Part shown: piece by piece, positions 10,840 through 22,938 of the stretch
Layout of the letters: every line of letters starts with the position of its first letter
How positions within the stretch are numbered: the stretch's first letter is position 1
Source of the DNA: Chrysoperla carnea
Lineage: Eukaryota; Arthropoda; Insecta; Neuroptera; Chrysopidae
Direction: 5' to 3'
Length of the DNA stretch: 64,000 nucleotides
Assembly (NCBI RefSeq): GCF_905475395.1
Contig: NC_058341.1
Location: forward strand, 66,595,501-66,659,500
Program-made: the position numbers and the translations under genes
Notes under the pieces: generated by a model
The model's database searches: none
Told to the model about the DNA's origin: nothing
Seen by the model: the letters and a program-made list of their open reading frames with translations, nothing else

Positions 10840-11962
10840 TAGTTTAAAACCCTTCTAACGCGCAATCTCAGAAGTGCTAGGGTTGCGAAAATTTTCCCTA
10901 AAAAAATGTAGAGTGAAAAATTTCGATATCTTTATCCAATCATATTCAATCCTCGAATTTCGTTACAGGGAGCTTTTTTAGGTCCCTGATTGCGAATATG
11001 TAAAATTTGGTGTAAAATTTAGGCACCTTCATCTAGTTATCTACATCATCGAATGCCGTGAGGTATATGTTCTGATAATAATAATAATATAGGAAGGTAT
11101 ATGTTCTGATAATAATTTTAAATATCATCAAGTTTATTGAATAAAAAATTTATTTTAAGATAACCCTGGTGGAAAAAATATTTGAAAAAAGAATAAGTCT
11201 TAATAAGTCTTAGGAAACTCTGAAAAAGTCTTAGAAACTTAAAAAAAGTATTAAGAACTCTGAATAACTCTGAATTAGACTATTCCGAAAACGTTGAGAA
11301 ATTCAAAGTTCCTAAGACTTTTTCAGAATTTCTTATTCTTTCTTCAAATATTTTTTCCACCAGGGAAAACCTTAAAAAATACCTTATATTTAATAAATAC
11401 CTTATATAACATTCGCGAAATTTTTTACATTTCAACAGATCTCCAGATCCATTGTCATATTCGCAATCAGGGAGCTCAAAAACCCCCGAGTATCCAAATT
11501 CAGGACTTACGCATAATTCGAGGATAATGATTGGGTATAATTTAAAAATATATAGGTATATATAATTGATCGTTTTGAAAACAGCTAAAGATATCGAAAC
11601 TGTTCACTCTACATTTTTTTAGGAAACAAAATTGCCGACGCCTTTTGTTTGAAAATGTTTAATCAATTAGTTTAAAGATATTGTTAATTAATTAGCATAT
11701 AAATATATATATTTGGTCGTTTTTCCCGATTTTCGAGAAAATGGATAAAGATATCACAATTTTTGATTCTTTTCTTTCTTAGGAAAGTTTTATTTGTCGT
11801 TTGACATTTTTCTTAGGAAAAATAATTTTTGTTTGAAATTTTTTTTGATTTTTTTTGGTGGTTTCCGAGATATTGTCAAAAAATCTTTTTCTATGTAAAT
11901 ATAGCGTTAATTATCGCAACCCCAACACTTCCGAGGTTGCGCGTTAGTAGGGTCTTAAACTA
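10840..11962. mobile_element. Foldback element, TA-bounded, about 1.1 kb
   Basis: The ends are TAGTTTAAAACCCTTCTAAC and its near-complement GTTAGTAGGGTCTTAAACTA. Inner arm segments also pair (TAACGCGCAA / TTGCGCGTTA, GGGAGCTTTTTTAGG / its counterpart near 11470, and CTGATTGCGAATATG / CATATTCGCAATCAG). The centre holds a second palindrome (GTCTTAGGAAACTCTG / AAAGTTCCTAAGACT). No coding content. Confidence 0.7.
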
Positions 11963-12009
11963 GGAAACCCTCTTTTTTAGCTTTTCTTTGAATAAGTCCT
12001 ACACAAGAA

Positions 12010-12290
12010 AATTAATTTGAGCACACCAATCTGTCTATCAGCACAATAACTGAAGAAGGAAAAAAATTATCGACCTGAAATTTTTATAGCGTGCTCAGTG
12101 AAAAAGAGCTTGTAAATGAGCAACAATAGTCAATTGGATCTTAGGTAGGTATGTAGGCCTATCTTGTAAACCGTAAGAGATAGAACAAAAATTTAAATGT
12201 AAAAATGTTCCTTGTAAGAAAAGAAACAACTTATGTTTGAAACATTTTTTTTCAACATAATAGTTTACACGTGAAGACACTAATTTTTAA
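12010..12290 (+). repeat. Family A element, partial
   Basis: Partial copy holding AGCACAATAACTGAAGAAGG, CTGAAATTTTTATAGCGTGC, GTAAACCGTAAGAGATAGAAC and TTTACACGTGAAGACACTA. The outer termini are missing and it is more diverged than the copies at 33 and 39 kb. Confidence 0.65.
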
Positions 12291-13395
12291 TGAAAAGTGA
12301 AATAAAAAGGTAGAAAATGCAAACATTTAAACAAAAAATTGAAAAATATTTCTTCAAAAAAATTTTGCTAGTACCAACCATATAGTATATCACTTATTAT
12401 GTTTAAATATAAGCGGAGAGCCTGTGACCGTAAAACAGCACTTATACGGATTGCGAAATTTCGCATATACCCTATTTCACCCTCTTTGGGAATCAATTTC
12501 GAAAAATCTTTTCTTATGTGACATCTACAGTATAAAATCAATATCTTCTCGAAATTTCAAACTTTTATCATTATAGCGATTCAGACTGGGCGTGTCGATA
12601 TATCAATCGCGACATTGTCTATTCCCCCTCCAGATTATTTCCCCCATTTGAAATGTTTCTGATTTTAAATATTATATAAAAAGAATCAAATTTTGAAAAT
12701 AAAAATCATCAAAATCAGAGCTGTCATTGAGGATTCCCTATGAATGGCTATTTTATGTATTCCTTTATCCGACTATAACAATAAATACTATTTTTTTCAA
12801 TAATAAAACAAAAGTATTTATGGGTCCATACAATATTTTATGTCTTTGAAGTGACCTGTAAAAGGGTTACATTTTAAATCGGTAGATAGAGTCTTCCTTA
12901 GTTGGATTATCGGATTAATGACAAAAACAAATTTTCGGTTATCTTTTTATGTAAATAGTTACTAGGGGGACTGTTACTAGGGTTTTTACATATTTTAACA
13001 GTAAAATTCATAACCTACATTAAAAGAATGTACAATAATTCTTCTGATCCACAGATTAGCCATACTTCTAATGTAATACAAATAAATCACTCATTGCATA
13101 TACTACTGAAATTTTCAAGAACTGTAATCTATCATATTGTCGTTTGACATTATCATAATTATTCTGTGGTTATGTTCACTTAAAAATAGTATTTGAGAAT
13201 ACTTTGCTTATTTGACATTTGCATCAAAATGGCGAACGATCTTACTTACATATAAAGAGCCCAAAAATAATTAGGAATTATTCCGATCATTTATTTATTT
13301 ATATGAGTAATATTAACTACTGTCAATGTTAGGTGTGGCAAAATTAAAAATTAGTATTAAGATTTAAATAAATACACAAATATAGTTAAAATAAA
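12291..13395. other. Intergenic region upstream of Arpc4
   Basis: No gene supported. It should hold the Arpc4 promoter. An AAAATGGCG motif at about 13227, shared with the Caf1-55 upstream region, resembles the YY1/Pho core, but this is weak evidence. Confidence 0.35.
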
Positions 13396-13902
13396 ATGTC
13401 TGCAACTTTACGACCTTATTTAACTGCCGTAAGGCATACATTAACTGCCGCAATGTGTTTGGATAATTTTTCATCGCAAGTAGTAGAACGGCACAATAAA
13501 CCAGAAGTGGAGGTTAGAACCAGTAAAGAATTGCTACTCACACCGGTTGTAATCTCACGGAACGAGAAGGAAAAAGTTTTAATAGAAAGTTCTGTGAACT
13601 CAATTCGTATAAGTATTGCAATTAAAAAAGCGGATGAAATAGAAAAAATTTTATGTCACAAATTTATGAGATTTATGATGATGCGAGCTGAAAATTTTAT
13701 TGTGTTGAGAAGAAAACCAATCGCTGATTATGATATTAGTTTTCTGATTACAAATTTCCATACCGAACAGATGTATAAACATAAACTTGTCGATTTTGTG
13801 ATACATTTTATGGAGGAAATTGATAAAGAAATTAGTGAAATGAAATTAGCTGTAAATGCTCGTGCACGAATTTGTTCTGAGGAGTTTTTAAAACGATTTT
13901 AA
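13396..13902 (+). CDS. Arpc4: Actin-related protein 2/3 complex subunit 4 (ARPC4, p20)
   Basis: The 168-aa protein is full length for ARPC4, which is 168 aa in animals. ARPC4 forms the structural core of the Arp2/3 complex together with ARPC2; the complex nucleates branched actin filaments in the cytoplasm. Recognised stretches: [20 protein letters not shown] (1-20), [39 protein letters not shown]-type [47 protein letters not shown], and the C-terminal [14 protein letters not shown] that packs in the ARPC2/ARPC4 dimer. The start is fixed by the invariant MSATLRPY N terminus. There are no introns in the coding region. No frameshift or missing conserved segment is seen, so it is probably the functional gene, though an intronless coding region also allows a retrocopy. 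Confidence 0.96.
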   Translation: MSATLRPYLTAVRHTLTAAMCLDNFSSQVVERHNKPEVEVRTSKELLLTPVVISRNEKEKVLIESSVNSIRISIAIKKADEIEKILCHKFMRFMMMRAENFIVLRRKPIADYDISFLITNFHTEQMYKHKLVDFVIHFMEEIDKEISEMKLAVNARARICSEEFLKRF

Positions 13903-14119
13903 GTAACAAACATATTTTATTTTTATTTTCCATTTTTCTTTTATAAGGCTATAATAATATTTAATATTTACAATTAGTCAGTTTGTTAAACTAATTAAAC
14001 ATGATTTTGTAAGTAATTATTAAGTGAAACAAATTTTTTTTTTATAGTTTTAAATTTGATTTTATAGTAAAAAAATATGTACATTTCTACGAAAATAATT
14101 ATTGATTTTGATCAAATTC

Positions 14120-14125
14120 AATAAA
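14120..14125 (+). terminator. Possible Arpc4 polyadenylation signal
   Basis: An AATAAA hexamer lies about 220 bp after the Arpc4 stop in AT-rich DNA. Chance matches are common here, so the assignment rests on position. Confidence 0.4.
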
Positions 14126-14653
14126 ATTTATTTAATAATTATATGTTCTATTGTTCTTTTCAGAATATCCTCTATATTTTTTACGAAGTGTAAAATCATC
14201 CGTTAATTGATCTAATTAGAGCTCATTTATGGCACATTAAACGTTTATTCCTTAGATTTAACATGAATAACTGTATTCCTATGGGAATCACTCTTGTGTC
14301 TGTCTACCCGACTGTCACAGTTTGTTTTCTCCGAATTTATTCTACAGAAAAGGTTAAATTTTGGACTTAGGCGACGCAAGCACGGATTATAAACAATCCA
14401 GTTCTAATTTTGGGGGCTAGTTTCAAGGCGTTATTTAAAAAAAATTGAAAAAAAAAGAAAAGTAAAAAAAAACAGAGTTAATTGTTAAGATATCCTGTAT
14501 AGTAAGTGTTAAATGTCAGTGGTTGTTGATTTTTGAAAATTTAAAAACCTAACACTTTGGTAGAACACTATTAATTGGTGTGTAAAAAACATACGTTAAT
14601 TTGTGTACAACAATTAGTATGGCTATGTCACTCGTACTCATCACCAACGTTTT

Positions 14654-15030
14654 GTCCCAAATTGCACCCTCACGGACAAACTGATATTTATAAAAAAAAT
14701 GTTTCAAACAAAAATTGTTTATTTTTCATTAAGATCATTTTTACATTTTTAACTTTTGTTCTATCTCTAACGGTTTACAAGACGGAAATACCGTACCTTG
14801 ACCTATGTGGTTCATTTAAAAACTCACTTTTTACGTCCTGAGTACGTAAAAATTTCAGCTTGATATCTTTTTTTTTTCAGTTATCGTGGCGGACGACAGA
14901 CAGATCACGAATTGTCAAACAGAAATAGACTAATTTGATTCAATTTTATGAACACCTATTTATATACACAAATTTTGTTTGTAGCATAAAAATTTCTAAG
15001 TGTTACAAACTTGGGACTAAACTTAACAAG
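14654..15030 (-). repeat. Family A element, partial, inverted
   Basis: Minus-oriented copy. It runs from the CACCCTCACGGACAAAC block through CTATCTCTAACGGTTTACAAG, TTTTTACGTCCTGAGTACG and ACACCTATTTATATACAC to TAACACTTAGAAATT-like sequence and CAAACTTGGGACTAAACTTA. One terminus is lost. Confidence 0.65.
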
Positions 15031-15369
15031 CTCTGATATTTTCATATACGGAATGTCTTTTTTAACTTGACATAGTTTAATCGAGGAAAATGCTTCAAAC
15101 AAAAAATGTTAGTATCAAAAGCAAATATCTTATACGGATTCATAACGGACAATCATTAGATGAATACTTTAGAAAGAAATTTATAGCATAAATCTAGCTT
15201 TTTGCGCGTTTCTTCATTCAATTTGAACAAAAATGGTTTTTACTTATTGTTGTTTACATTTAATCATGCATACGATATTTATGTTTTTATAGAAAAACAA
15301 ACCACTTTTATTATATTTATCGGAAATTTTTTTGAAGATTGTCTTTCGAGGAGATTCCGAAAGAATTTC
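15031..15369. other. Unclassified non-coding stretch
   Basis: No gene or named repeat recognised. Confidence 0.3.
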
Positions 15370-15405
15370 ATCTTGTAAACCATTAAAGATTGAAGCAAAG
15401 TTTAA

Positions 15406-16517
15406 GGTAGTTCCTCCGCGACCGTCCAGTCAAAAAGTTTTGGACTAATACTATCATTCAGTGCATTGACTTTGCTATGACTATTATACATATACCATAT
15501 ATTATTTTCAAAAGACTGTAGTTCCTCACTACTGATTCTAGTATACATATAAACACACACACTATGACATATGCCTTTAAGGTAGTTCCTCCGCGACCGT
15601 CCAGTCAAAAAGTTTTGGACTAATACTATCATTCAGTGCATTGACTTTGCTATGACTATTATACATATACCATATATTATTTTCAAAAGACTGTAGTTCC
15701 TCACTACTGATTCTAGTATACATATAAACACACACACTATGACATATGCCTTTAACATTAGTCTTCATATCTTTTCCACAAAAATCATCGCTAAAACGAG
15801 TTATTTATTTAAGTTTTTTATCGAAACTATATGGTAAATAATTTTTATTTTTATTTATATATTTTCTAAATATAGTATTCTACATTATATTAGTTTTTCA
15901 TAGAGATGGTGGACGTCATTCATTGGTAAATAAATATAATATTTGTAAATTTGTGTATTTTTATACACTTCTCCCATGTACACGTACAAATTGCGTCACT
16001 TTTAATTGCTAATATCTCATGTATGGCATGGTAAATCATCTTCTAATTTTAACAGCAAGTGTATTATGAATTAAATATTTTATATTCTGAGTTTTGAGAA
16101 ATTCTTGGAATATCACTTTCGTGTAGGTACTACCTTAACATTAGTCTTCATATCTTTTCCACAAAAATCATCGCTAAAACGAGTTATTTATTTAAGTTTT
16201 TTATCGAAACTATATGGTAAATAATTTTTATTTTTATTTATATATTTTCTAAATATGGTATTCTACATTATATTAGTTTTTCATAGAGATGGTGGACGTC
16301 ATTCATTGGTAAATAAATATAATATTTGTAAATTTGTGTATTTTTATACACTTCTCCCATGTACACGTACAAATTGCGTCACTTTTAATTGCTAATATCT
16401 CATGTATGGCATGGTAAATCATCTTCTAATTTTAACAGCAAGTGTATTATGAATTAAATATTTTATATTCTGAGTTTTGAGAAATTCTTGGAATATCACT
16501 TTCGTGTAGGTACTACC
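15406..16517. mobile_element. Outer TTAA element containing a second copy of itself
   Basis: TTAA flanks the whole unit (15402-15405 and 16518-16521). It starts GGTAGTTCCTCCGCG and ends TGTAGGTACTACC, giving an imperfect inverted repeat of about 10 bp (GGTAGTNCCT). The outer copy is 15406-15576 plus 16139-16517. These are joined through an internal TTAA that is now doubled (15577-15580 and 16135-16138) around the inner copy. Outer length without the insert is 554 bp. TTAA duplication suggests a piggyBac- or Kolobok-mobilised MITE. No coding sequence. Confidence 0.85.
15581..16134. mobile_element. Inner copy of the same TTAA element, inserted in the outer copy
   Basis: A 554-bp element with the same ends and interior as the outer copy. 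Its left part (171 bp) repeats 15406-15576, and its right part (379 bp) repeats 16139-16517. Only one difference was noticed by eye (TATAGTATTC versus TATGGTATTC). It lies in the outer copy's internal TTAA, which is duplicated on both sides. The A-A-B-B order is explained by one self-insertion. Confidence 0.85.
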
Positions 16518-16553
16518 TTAAATGTAAAAAATGTTGCTTATAAAAAAATAACT

Positions 16554-17405
16554 CGCATTTCTTCTTGTCATCGCTTTCGTCTACGTCTTCATCTACACCA
16601 TCATCAAGGATGGATGTTGAATTTGTTGTTGTTCATTTGGTTATTTTCGTCAATCCCTTGCCATCTTCGTTAGCAATGTTAGATAAAAATGCTTATCTTA
16701 CTATCAGAAATACCGCGCCATCTCGTTAAAATAAAAAAATTCTGCCCAGAATAGACCTTTTTCACATTTTTTTTCTTTTTTTTTTTTAAATGAAAGTAAA
16801 TGTCTTGATAAATGGGATAATTCTTTCCCAGATTTTTTTGAAGCCACATGACCGAGAAAACAGACAATGAAAATCAATAAAATTCAAATTGGCGAAAACG
16901 ATCCGGAAACACACGATGTTACACGAAGGTTGGTTTGACGTCATTTAAAGTTGATAATAGTGATATATTAATACAACTGTTGACACTGTTTTATTGTCAT
17001 TGCTTGTCGGATTGACATCACAGATCACGTGTGCGGTGGAGCCAAAAAAAAATCGTTTTAAAATATTTCAAATATTGTGACTTTTTAACAATTTTTTTCA
17101 TAGTGTTTTTATTGTTAAAAATGGGTGATTTTTGAGTTACAGGCTCTACTCGACCTATATTTTCATAAAAAATTATCAAAAAGCATTTCTGTTTTTCATG
17201 AAAAAGGTCTATTGTCATTTTTGCAAGCATCAATTTATTTTCCCGATTCACATACTAGGTAGAGTTAGAAGTTAAATAAATTATGGATAACTTTATAAAA
17301 ACTCCATTCAAAGCTTACATTAAAAATTTATTTACACAAAAAAAAAATCAAGTTAATTTTTAAATGCAACAAAAAATAATTTAATTAATAAGGCCACAGT
17401 ACATT
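16554..17405. other. Unclassified non-coding stretch
   Basis: No gene supported. A short inverted pair (AATAGACCTTTTTCA near 16750 and its near-complement near 17200) suggests a decayed repeat. Reading frames here are low-complexity. Confidence 0.3.
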
Positions 17406-18530
17406 TTATTTTTTAATTATAAATACAAAAATAACATTTATGACACGGAATGATTTACTTCTGAACAAATCCAAATGAAGAGTCTCTAGATTCTCTTCGA
17501 TTGCAATACGTACTATACAAATATACCTACTAAATAGTTCAGAAACTAAATTTGGAGGCCAACTTTTTTGAGGTACACACTTCGTGATCATGGGGGATGA
17601 GTTCGTAAAGTTATCAAAAACGAAAACCCGAAAAGTTGCACAAAAATTGGCCCCGGAACGATATTTTTTGGCGGGTATTTTGAAAAAAAGGCCTTTTTTG
17701 GTAAAACTATTTATTTTCGCTGATAACATTAAATGGGAGAGTTAAAAATAATTCAAATACGTATTTTGAGCTTCGACTCTGTATCTTTATTCGTTCTCTA
17801 GTTATAAGCAATTGAAATTTTCAAATTTTTTTCGAAAACGGCGTGGGTGAGGGGGATAATAATAGTATAAAAGGTAGTACTATTTACGATTAACCTACCT
17901 GGCAGTAATTGCAGAATTAACATTTTGGATATTTTTCAAAAATTAATTATAAATTTAATTAAAATTACATTAATAATAATTTTTTTTTTTAAATATTAAC
18001 ATTATTTTTATAAATAATTAATAAATTTGATATTTTGTAGATATTTAGTCATATTTCGATCTCAGGAGGTTCACTTTGGTCGCTAAACTCGTCAATTGTC
18101 GGCGGTAGTCCATCAATTTTAAAAAACAAACATGCATAGGCCCGTTTCTATTCTTAATACATAAAAGAACCTTTTCTAGCCGTTTCCGAGAAAAAAATTT
18201 GTCAATTTCACAATTTCAATTGCTTATAATAAGAGAACAGATAAAGATTCAAGGTCGAGTCTTAGCTCAAAATACGTAATTATCTTCAACTTTCCTATTT
18301 AATGTTATCAGCTAAAACCAATAGTTTTCCCAAAAAAGGTCTTTTTTTCCAAAAACCCGCAAAAAAAAAAGATCGTTACGGTGCAAATTTTTTTACGAAC
18401 CCACATTACAAACCCACCCCTGTCATGTCACGAAGTATGTACCTCAAAAAAGTTGGCTTCCAAATTGAGGATTTGTACTATAAAATCAAAAAAAAACTAA
18501 CTTTATTTCCTAAGTTAAATTTGGTAGAGA
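17406..18530. mobile_element. Large inverted-repeat (foldback) element
   Basis: Left arm about 17406-17860, right arm about 18150-18530. Paired landmarks: TTGGAGGCCAACTTTTTTGA / CTCAAAAAAGTTGGCTTCCAA, AAAAAGGCCTTTTTTGGTAA / its counterpart near 18325, CGCTGATAACATTAAATG / CATTTAATGTTATCAGC-type, and CTCTAGTTATAAGCAATTGA / its counterpart near 18220. The apparent reading frames in the two arms (each beginning MLSAK) are mirror copies of one another, not genes. Confidence 0.75.
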
Positions 18531-19444
18531 GGAATAAGCTAAACTACTGAGAATAGTCACTAATTTCAAACTTTTTTTATTATTAAAATACTGATTTAGA
18601 TAATATTCCGAAAGCTCTGACGACAATAGAGGATATGAATGTAAAATTATCAAAGATAATTTATGAGAATTCTAGGTATTTGTCTAGATCAATTTTTTAA
18701 ATTATAAATACGTATTTCGAATCGAGAGAGAAATTGCTCGTCACCAATTTGGTGACTGTTTCATATGGTTTGCGAGGTATCTTTGGGTATTTTTATGTAC
18801 TTTGAGCCGCTGAATTAAAATTTCTAAATTTGGCCCAATTTTTAGTTATTAATAATTATATTAATTCAAAATTATAAGATTTGCAAGTACTTGGTAAAAT
18901 ATTTGCATGAGGATTAAAGTTACTAGGGGTCTTTCATAAAATACGACACGCAAAATTTCTACTTATTAGATCATTCATTCTCTTACGCTGCGTCACATTT
19001 TTGCAACGTCCTAACAAATATAACGTCACAAAGTCTAGCTCCCTTCTATAAATAATTTAAAAATACAAATATGCAAACATTCTTATTTCATGTTTGGTTG
19101 GAGGGGGCCTCCACTTATGCCACATTTCATCTCTCTAAGGGATACTCATCGCTCCCTAGCGTGAGGACGTATTTTAAGAATGACGAAATTGAGAATAAAC
19201 GAGTTATTCAATAAACAAAAATTCTTCCTCAAATTCAAGATGGCGGATGACGCAACAAGCCGCAATTTTAGCCAGCAAGGTTCTTTCTTCACAGTGAGCC
19301 AGGGATGGCGAATCAATGGCACGCTACACAATATTTTGGTCACGCCACCGCTTACCAAGTTCACTGCGAAGTGTTATATTACGAACGAACGAGTGGTCCT
19401 AGGAACACGCGCTCGTTTTTTATTGTAGTTACACTAATGTTTCT
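18531..19444. other. Unclassified non-coding stretch
   Basis: No gene supported. The overlapping 72- and 82-codon frames at 19146-19428 on opposite strands match no family known to me. Confidence 0.3.
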
Positions 19445-19448
19445 TTAA

Positions 19449-20473
19449 GGGGTTATATCCAGTTGCGAGCGCAAAAAAAAACATTTTTTTTGAGTTTTTT
19501 TTGGGAACACTATTTACTTTATATAAATATAAAAAACGTATACATATCCCTTGTGGAAATAAATTTGTTCTAGAACTCAGAATACCTAGTTTGAAATTAA
19601 AAAAAAGAATATGTGAAATAAAACTATCTCGGAAAATGTCCTGAAAACCTTAAATAAACTATTAATCAATCATCAATCATTTAATGACAGAAAATGGTAA
19701 CAGATTGAGATTCTTTCGGAAGAAATATTCTGAGTTACTTAAAAATATTTCAGAAAAATAGAAACAAAGTCGTAGTAATTCAGAATATTTCTTCCGAAAG
19801 AGTCTCAATCTATTACTATTTTCTGTCATTAAATGATTGAATAATAATTTATTTAATATTTTCAGAATTTTTCTGACTTTTTCAGAGATAGTTACATTTT
19901 ACATATTCTTTTCTGAATTTCAAACTAAGTATTAGGAGTTCCAGAATAGATTTATTTCCACAATGGATCGGACATTTCATTAAAAAGTTACCGCTCCTGT
20001 AGGGGATCTTCTGGAGGTTCTCCAAAAAAAAAAAAATGTCCGCCGGTGAGCATGATAACTCTGGTTTGGATTATCCAAAATGAAAAAATCCAAAAAACTT
20101 CTTTAGTTGGTAGATGACTATACAGATATTAATCGAAGAAATAGTCCAAATTTTAATTTTTATCAAAATGGCGGCTCAAAATTCTTCAAAAACTTCAAAG
20201 TGATCTAAAATATGGAATGAATTTACGGAATTGTTATAAAAATTCGAAACCGATCGGTCGATCCGTTTCGGAGAAATCTCGCTCACCGACTTTGAAAATG
20301 TTGTTTCGAGAAAAGCGTGTTGAAAGTTTCAAAAGACGTTTACATTCAGTTATTTTTTTTTTATGCGTTTATCTTCATGAATATTTTTAGGCTTGAAATT
20401 TTCAGAGAATATACGTACATTACGGAAATGCAAAAAAATCGATTCTTTGAAAATTCTAAATGTATATAACCCC
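19449..20473. mobile_element. TTAA-flanked element with GGGGTTATAT ends and an internal palindrome
   Basis: A 1,025-bp element bounded by TTAA (19445-19448 and 20474-20477). The terminal inverted repeat is GGGGTTATAT / ATATAACCCC. At about 19640-19880 lies a hairpin with arms AGATTGAGATTCTTTCGG and CCGAAAGAGTCTCAATCT; the same family reappears at the window start. TTAA use points to piggyBac or Kolobok; no transposase is present. Confidence 0.8.
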
Positions 20474-20477
20474 TTAA

Positions 20478-21179
20478 TTTGATCTCATACATTGTGCAAA
20501 AATGTATATTGCAATAATCCAACCAATTTCCCACCAAATTCGATCAACTAGATTCTTTTCAATGTATCCAAACTCCCCAAAACATTACATCAAATGAAAA
20601 TCAACAATTGTTAATTTATTATAGCATTCATTATGTAAAAACTGAAATTTCCAAGGTACAATAGTTCACCGTACCCAAAATAATAAATATATGCCAAAAG
20701 AATCTATCAAAAATTAGCTTCGAGCGGAAATTTTGGTTCAAAATGTTTATTAATTGGGTTTTGATTTTGAATAATTTAGAGATAGATTACAATTTTAAAA
20801 GGCGCTATATTACAATAAGCAATGTATAAATTAAATAGTTTCAATTTCCAAAAACCAAAACTCCAGTATTTGTTAAGTACAGTTCGCACAAAAATTGTTT
20901 ATTCTTAATAGATCAAGAGTCAACATACAAAATGGTGTATTTATGCTAACCTGCCGCAACTTCGTGACCACCTAAAGCCAACTCTAATCGAAAATTACAT
21001 AATAATTTTTTTATATTGGGTCAGTATTTAGCCACAAAAATAGGTAAGGATTCTAACCCTAACATAAATCGCATCAACAGGTTTTTGACTGGTTTCTAGA
21101 ATCTTTCCAATGTCTATTCGAAGTTTTTTAGGTATTTTAATTTTCCTAAATACAAATTTTCTGGGTCGAAGTTAGTTAG
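20478..21179. other. Unclassified non-coding stretch
   Basis: No gene or recognised repeat seen. Confidence 0.3.
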
Positions 21180-21775
21180 ATATGCCAATTTTAAAAGGGT
21201 AAATTTTTGATAATTCAATCAAATGAAAAAATACCCATCTTGTAAACCGTTAAAGCTAGAATAAAAGTTATTCGTTATAAAAAAAATTAACAACTTTTAT
21301 TTGAATAATTCTTTCATAAACATTACTGTTTACCCTTGAGGGCGCAACTTAAGAAAAAACTTTGGTGTCCATTTTCTCTAAAACCATAAAAAAAATTGTG
21401 TTGATTTTTACTTAAGATAGGGAATTGAAAATTTGGAGGTAACTTCAACTAGTGGTCTTTTCAAACATTCTTGATAAACAAAAAAAAAAATTTAATTTAC
21501 TTTCAAAAGTATTTTCTAGAATTTTTTAAGAATGTTTGAAAAGCAAATTTTCAACTCTCCATCTTTTATAGTTTTGGAAAAAATGAACACCAAAGTTTTA
21601 TCCTAATTTGCGCCCTCACGGATAAAAAGTGATGAAAACATAAGTTGTTTATTTTTTTATAAGAAACATTTTTTACATTTAAACTTTTATTCTAACTCTA
21701 ACGGCTTACAAGGGTTCTTTTTTTATTTGATTAAATTATCAAAAAATTGCACCATTTTAAATTTGGCATATTTGC
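21180..21775. repeat. Palindrome built from two family A segments
   Basis: Left arm (21180-21460) runs forward: GCCAATTTTAAAAGGGTAAA, CATCTTGTAAACCGTTAAAG, TTTACCCTTGAGGGCGCAA, TTTGGTGTCCATTTTCTC. Right arm (21530-21775) is its near-complement. The arms hold the family A 3' half plus extra flanking sequence, so a head-to-head fusion of two partial copies is likely. Confidence 0.65.
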
Positions 21776-22333
21776 GTCGGTCAATTTTTAATCTAGAAAG
21801 TCAAATTTGGGCACAAGTACTTCAGCTAGAATTTTTTTTTAATTTGATGCATAGTTTTTTTGTAATATGTAAAAAACTGTTTTTTTAACCCTCAAAAAAT
21901 GGAGTTAGGCCTCCTCTAAGAGGTCGATTTTTTGGTACGAAGTTTTTACAACCAATAATAAACAACTGTGGCAAATTTCAAAAATACAACAGTTTTAAAA
22001 ACAATAAGAGTACTTTGTTCAAAAATGACAAACAATTGTTTATTGTTGAAATTGAGAGTTTTTCGTTTTTAAGAACTAAAATGACTTCCGAACGAATCTC
22101 CAATGAATAAAATTCGTATTGACTAGTTGAAAATACATTTAAATAAACTTGAATGGATGTGCGATTTTCACCAAGTATTATATTACGGCTTCCCTATATT
22201 ACCATTTTTTTGTATGAGGCACACTTGGTCCATAAAATATAAATGAGATAATTATAATTTACAGAAAATTATAAAAATATGTTTTTAGTATTGTTTATAA
22301 ATAAAAAAATAAAAAACATACATTAAAAAATAT
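21776..22333. other. Non-coding sequence at the 3' side of the CAMLG-like gene
   Basis: No gene or repeat recognised. It may include the 3' untranslated region of the minus-strand CAMLG-like gene. An AATAAA on the minus strand (22333-22338) overlaps its stop codon and is too early to be convincing. Confidence 0.3.
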
Positions 22334-22938
22334 TTATTTAGTATCACCAATTAATATATCTACGCTCAAAAACGCGATATGTGTTAAAACAAATGTAAAT
22401 AAAAATATACTAAAATCTAAAAACAATTTTTTCAACGTTGAAATACCAAGGGATAATGAATTGGTAATATTTGGTGACAAGCCACTTAACATTAGTGCCG
22501 CGCCAAGCATGCCTAAAGATTCTTGTGCGGGTGATATTATGCATATAATTATTTCTAATAAAATTAATGGAAGAAAAATCATATTCGAAAACATTTCTGT
22601 CATTTGACATGAATGTAAACACCTTACAGCAATCGCTAGGAATACGATTAATAACTTATTTGTTAAAATATTTGTTTTAGAATATAGAAAGCTTTTTATT
22701 TTTTTATTTTGTGTGTTGTTTACGAACGAACTATGCACATCTGGTTCGCCTGACAAATCATTCTTGGAAGGTAGAGTTGGTTCTGATTGTGTTTGGCTTT
22801 GGTTTTGGTGGTTTATAGGAGCTCGTCCACGTAAAATTGATGAAAATTCTTCTACAGACACAGTTGGAACACAACCATTCGTCACATGATCATTATCCAC
22901 AACTTTTGAGGTATCAATATTGCTCTGAATGTTATAAT
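22334..22938 (-). CDS. Camlg: CAMLG-like, coding exon 2
   Basis: Encodes residues 36-236 and the TAA stop. The acceptor is TTTTGTTGTAG just before ATTATAACATT. It carries the polar linker and all three membrane segments. Confidence 0.85.

Larger units (their letters stand above)
15370..16553 (+). repeat. Family A fragment split by a TTAA element
   Basis: Sequence up to 15405 (CATCTTGTAAACCATTAAAG...GTTTAA) and from 16518 (TTAAATGTAAAAAATGTTGC) joins into the familiar family A run GTTTAAATGTAAAAAATGTT. The nested TTAA element sits exactly at the TTAA of that run, so the family A copy was there first. Confidence 0.8.

Noticed and set aside
15402-15768. Two overlapping minus-strand frames of 76 and 63 codons with the same peptide
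   Set aside because: They arise from the doubled left part of the self-nested TTAA element, with no sign of a real protein.
17406-18550. Two related reading frames beginning MLSAK on opposite strands (107 and 82 codons)
   Set aside because: They are mirror copies in the two arms of a foldback element, low-complexity and differing by indels; no protein family is visible.
19146-19428. Overlapping 72- and 82-codon frames on opposite strands
   Set aside because: No recognisable family, and they mirror one another on a short GC-richer patch.
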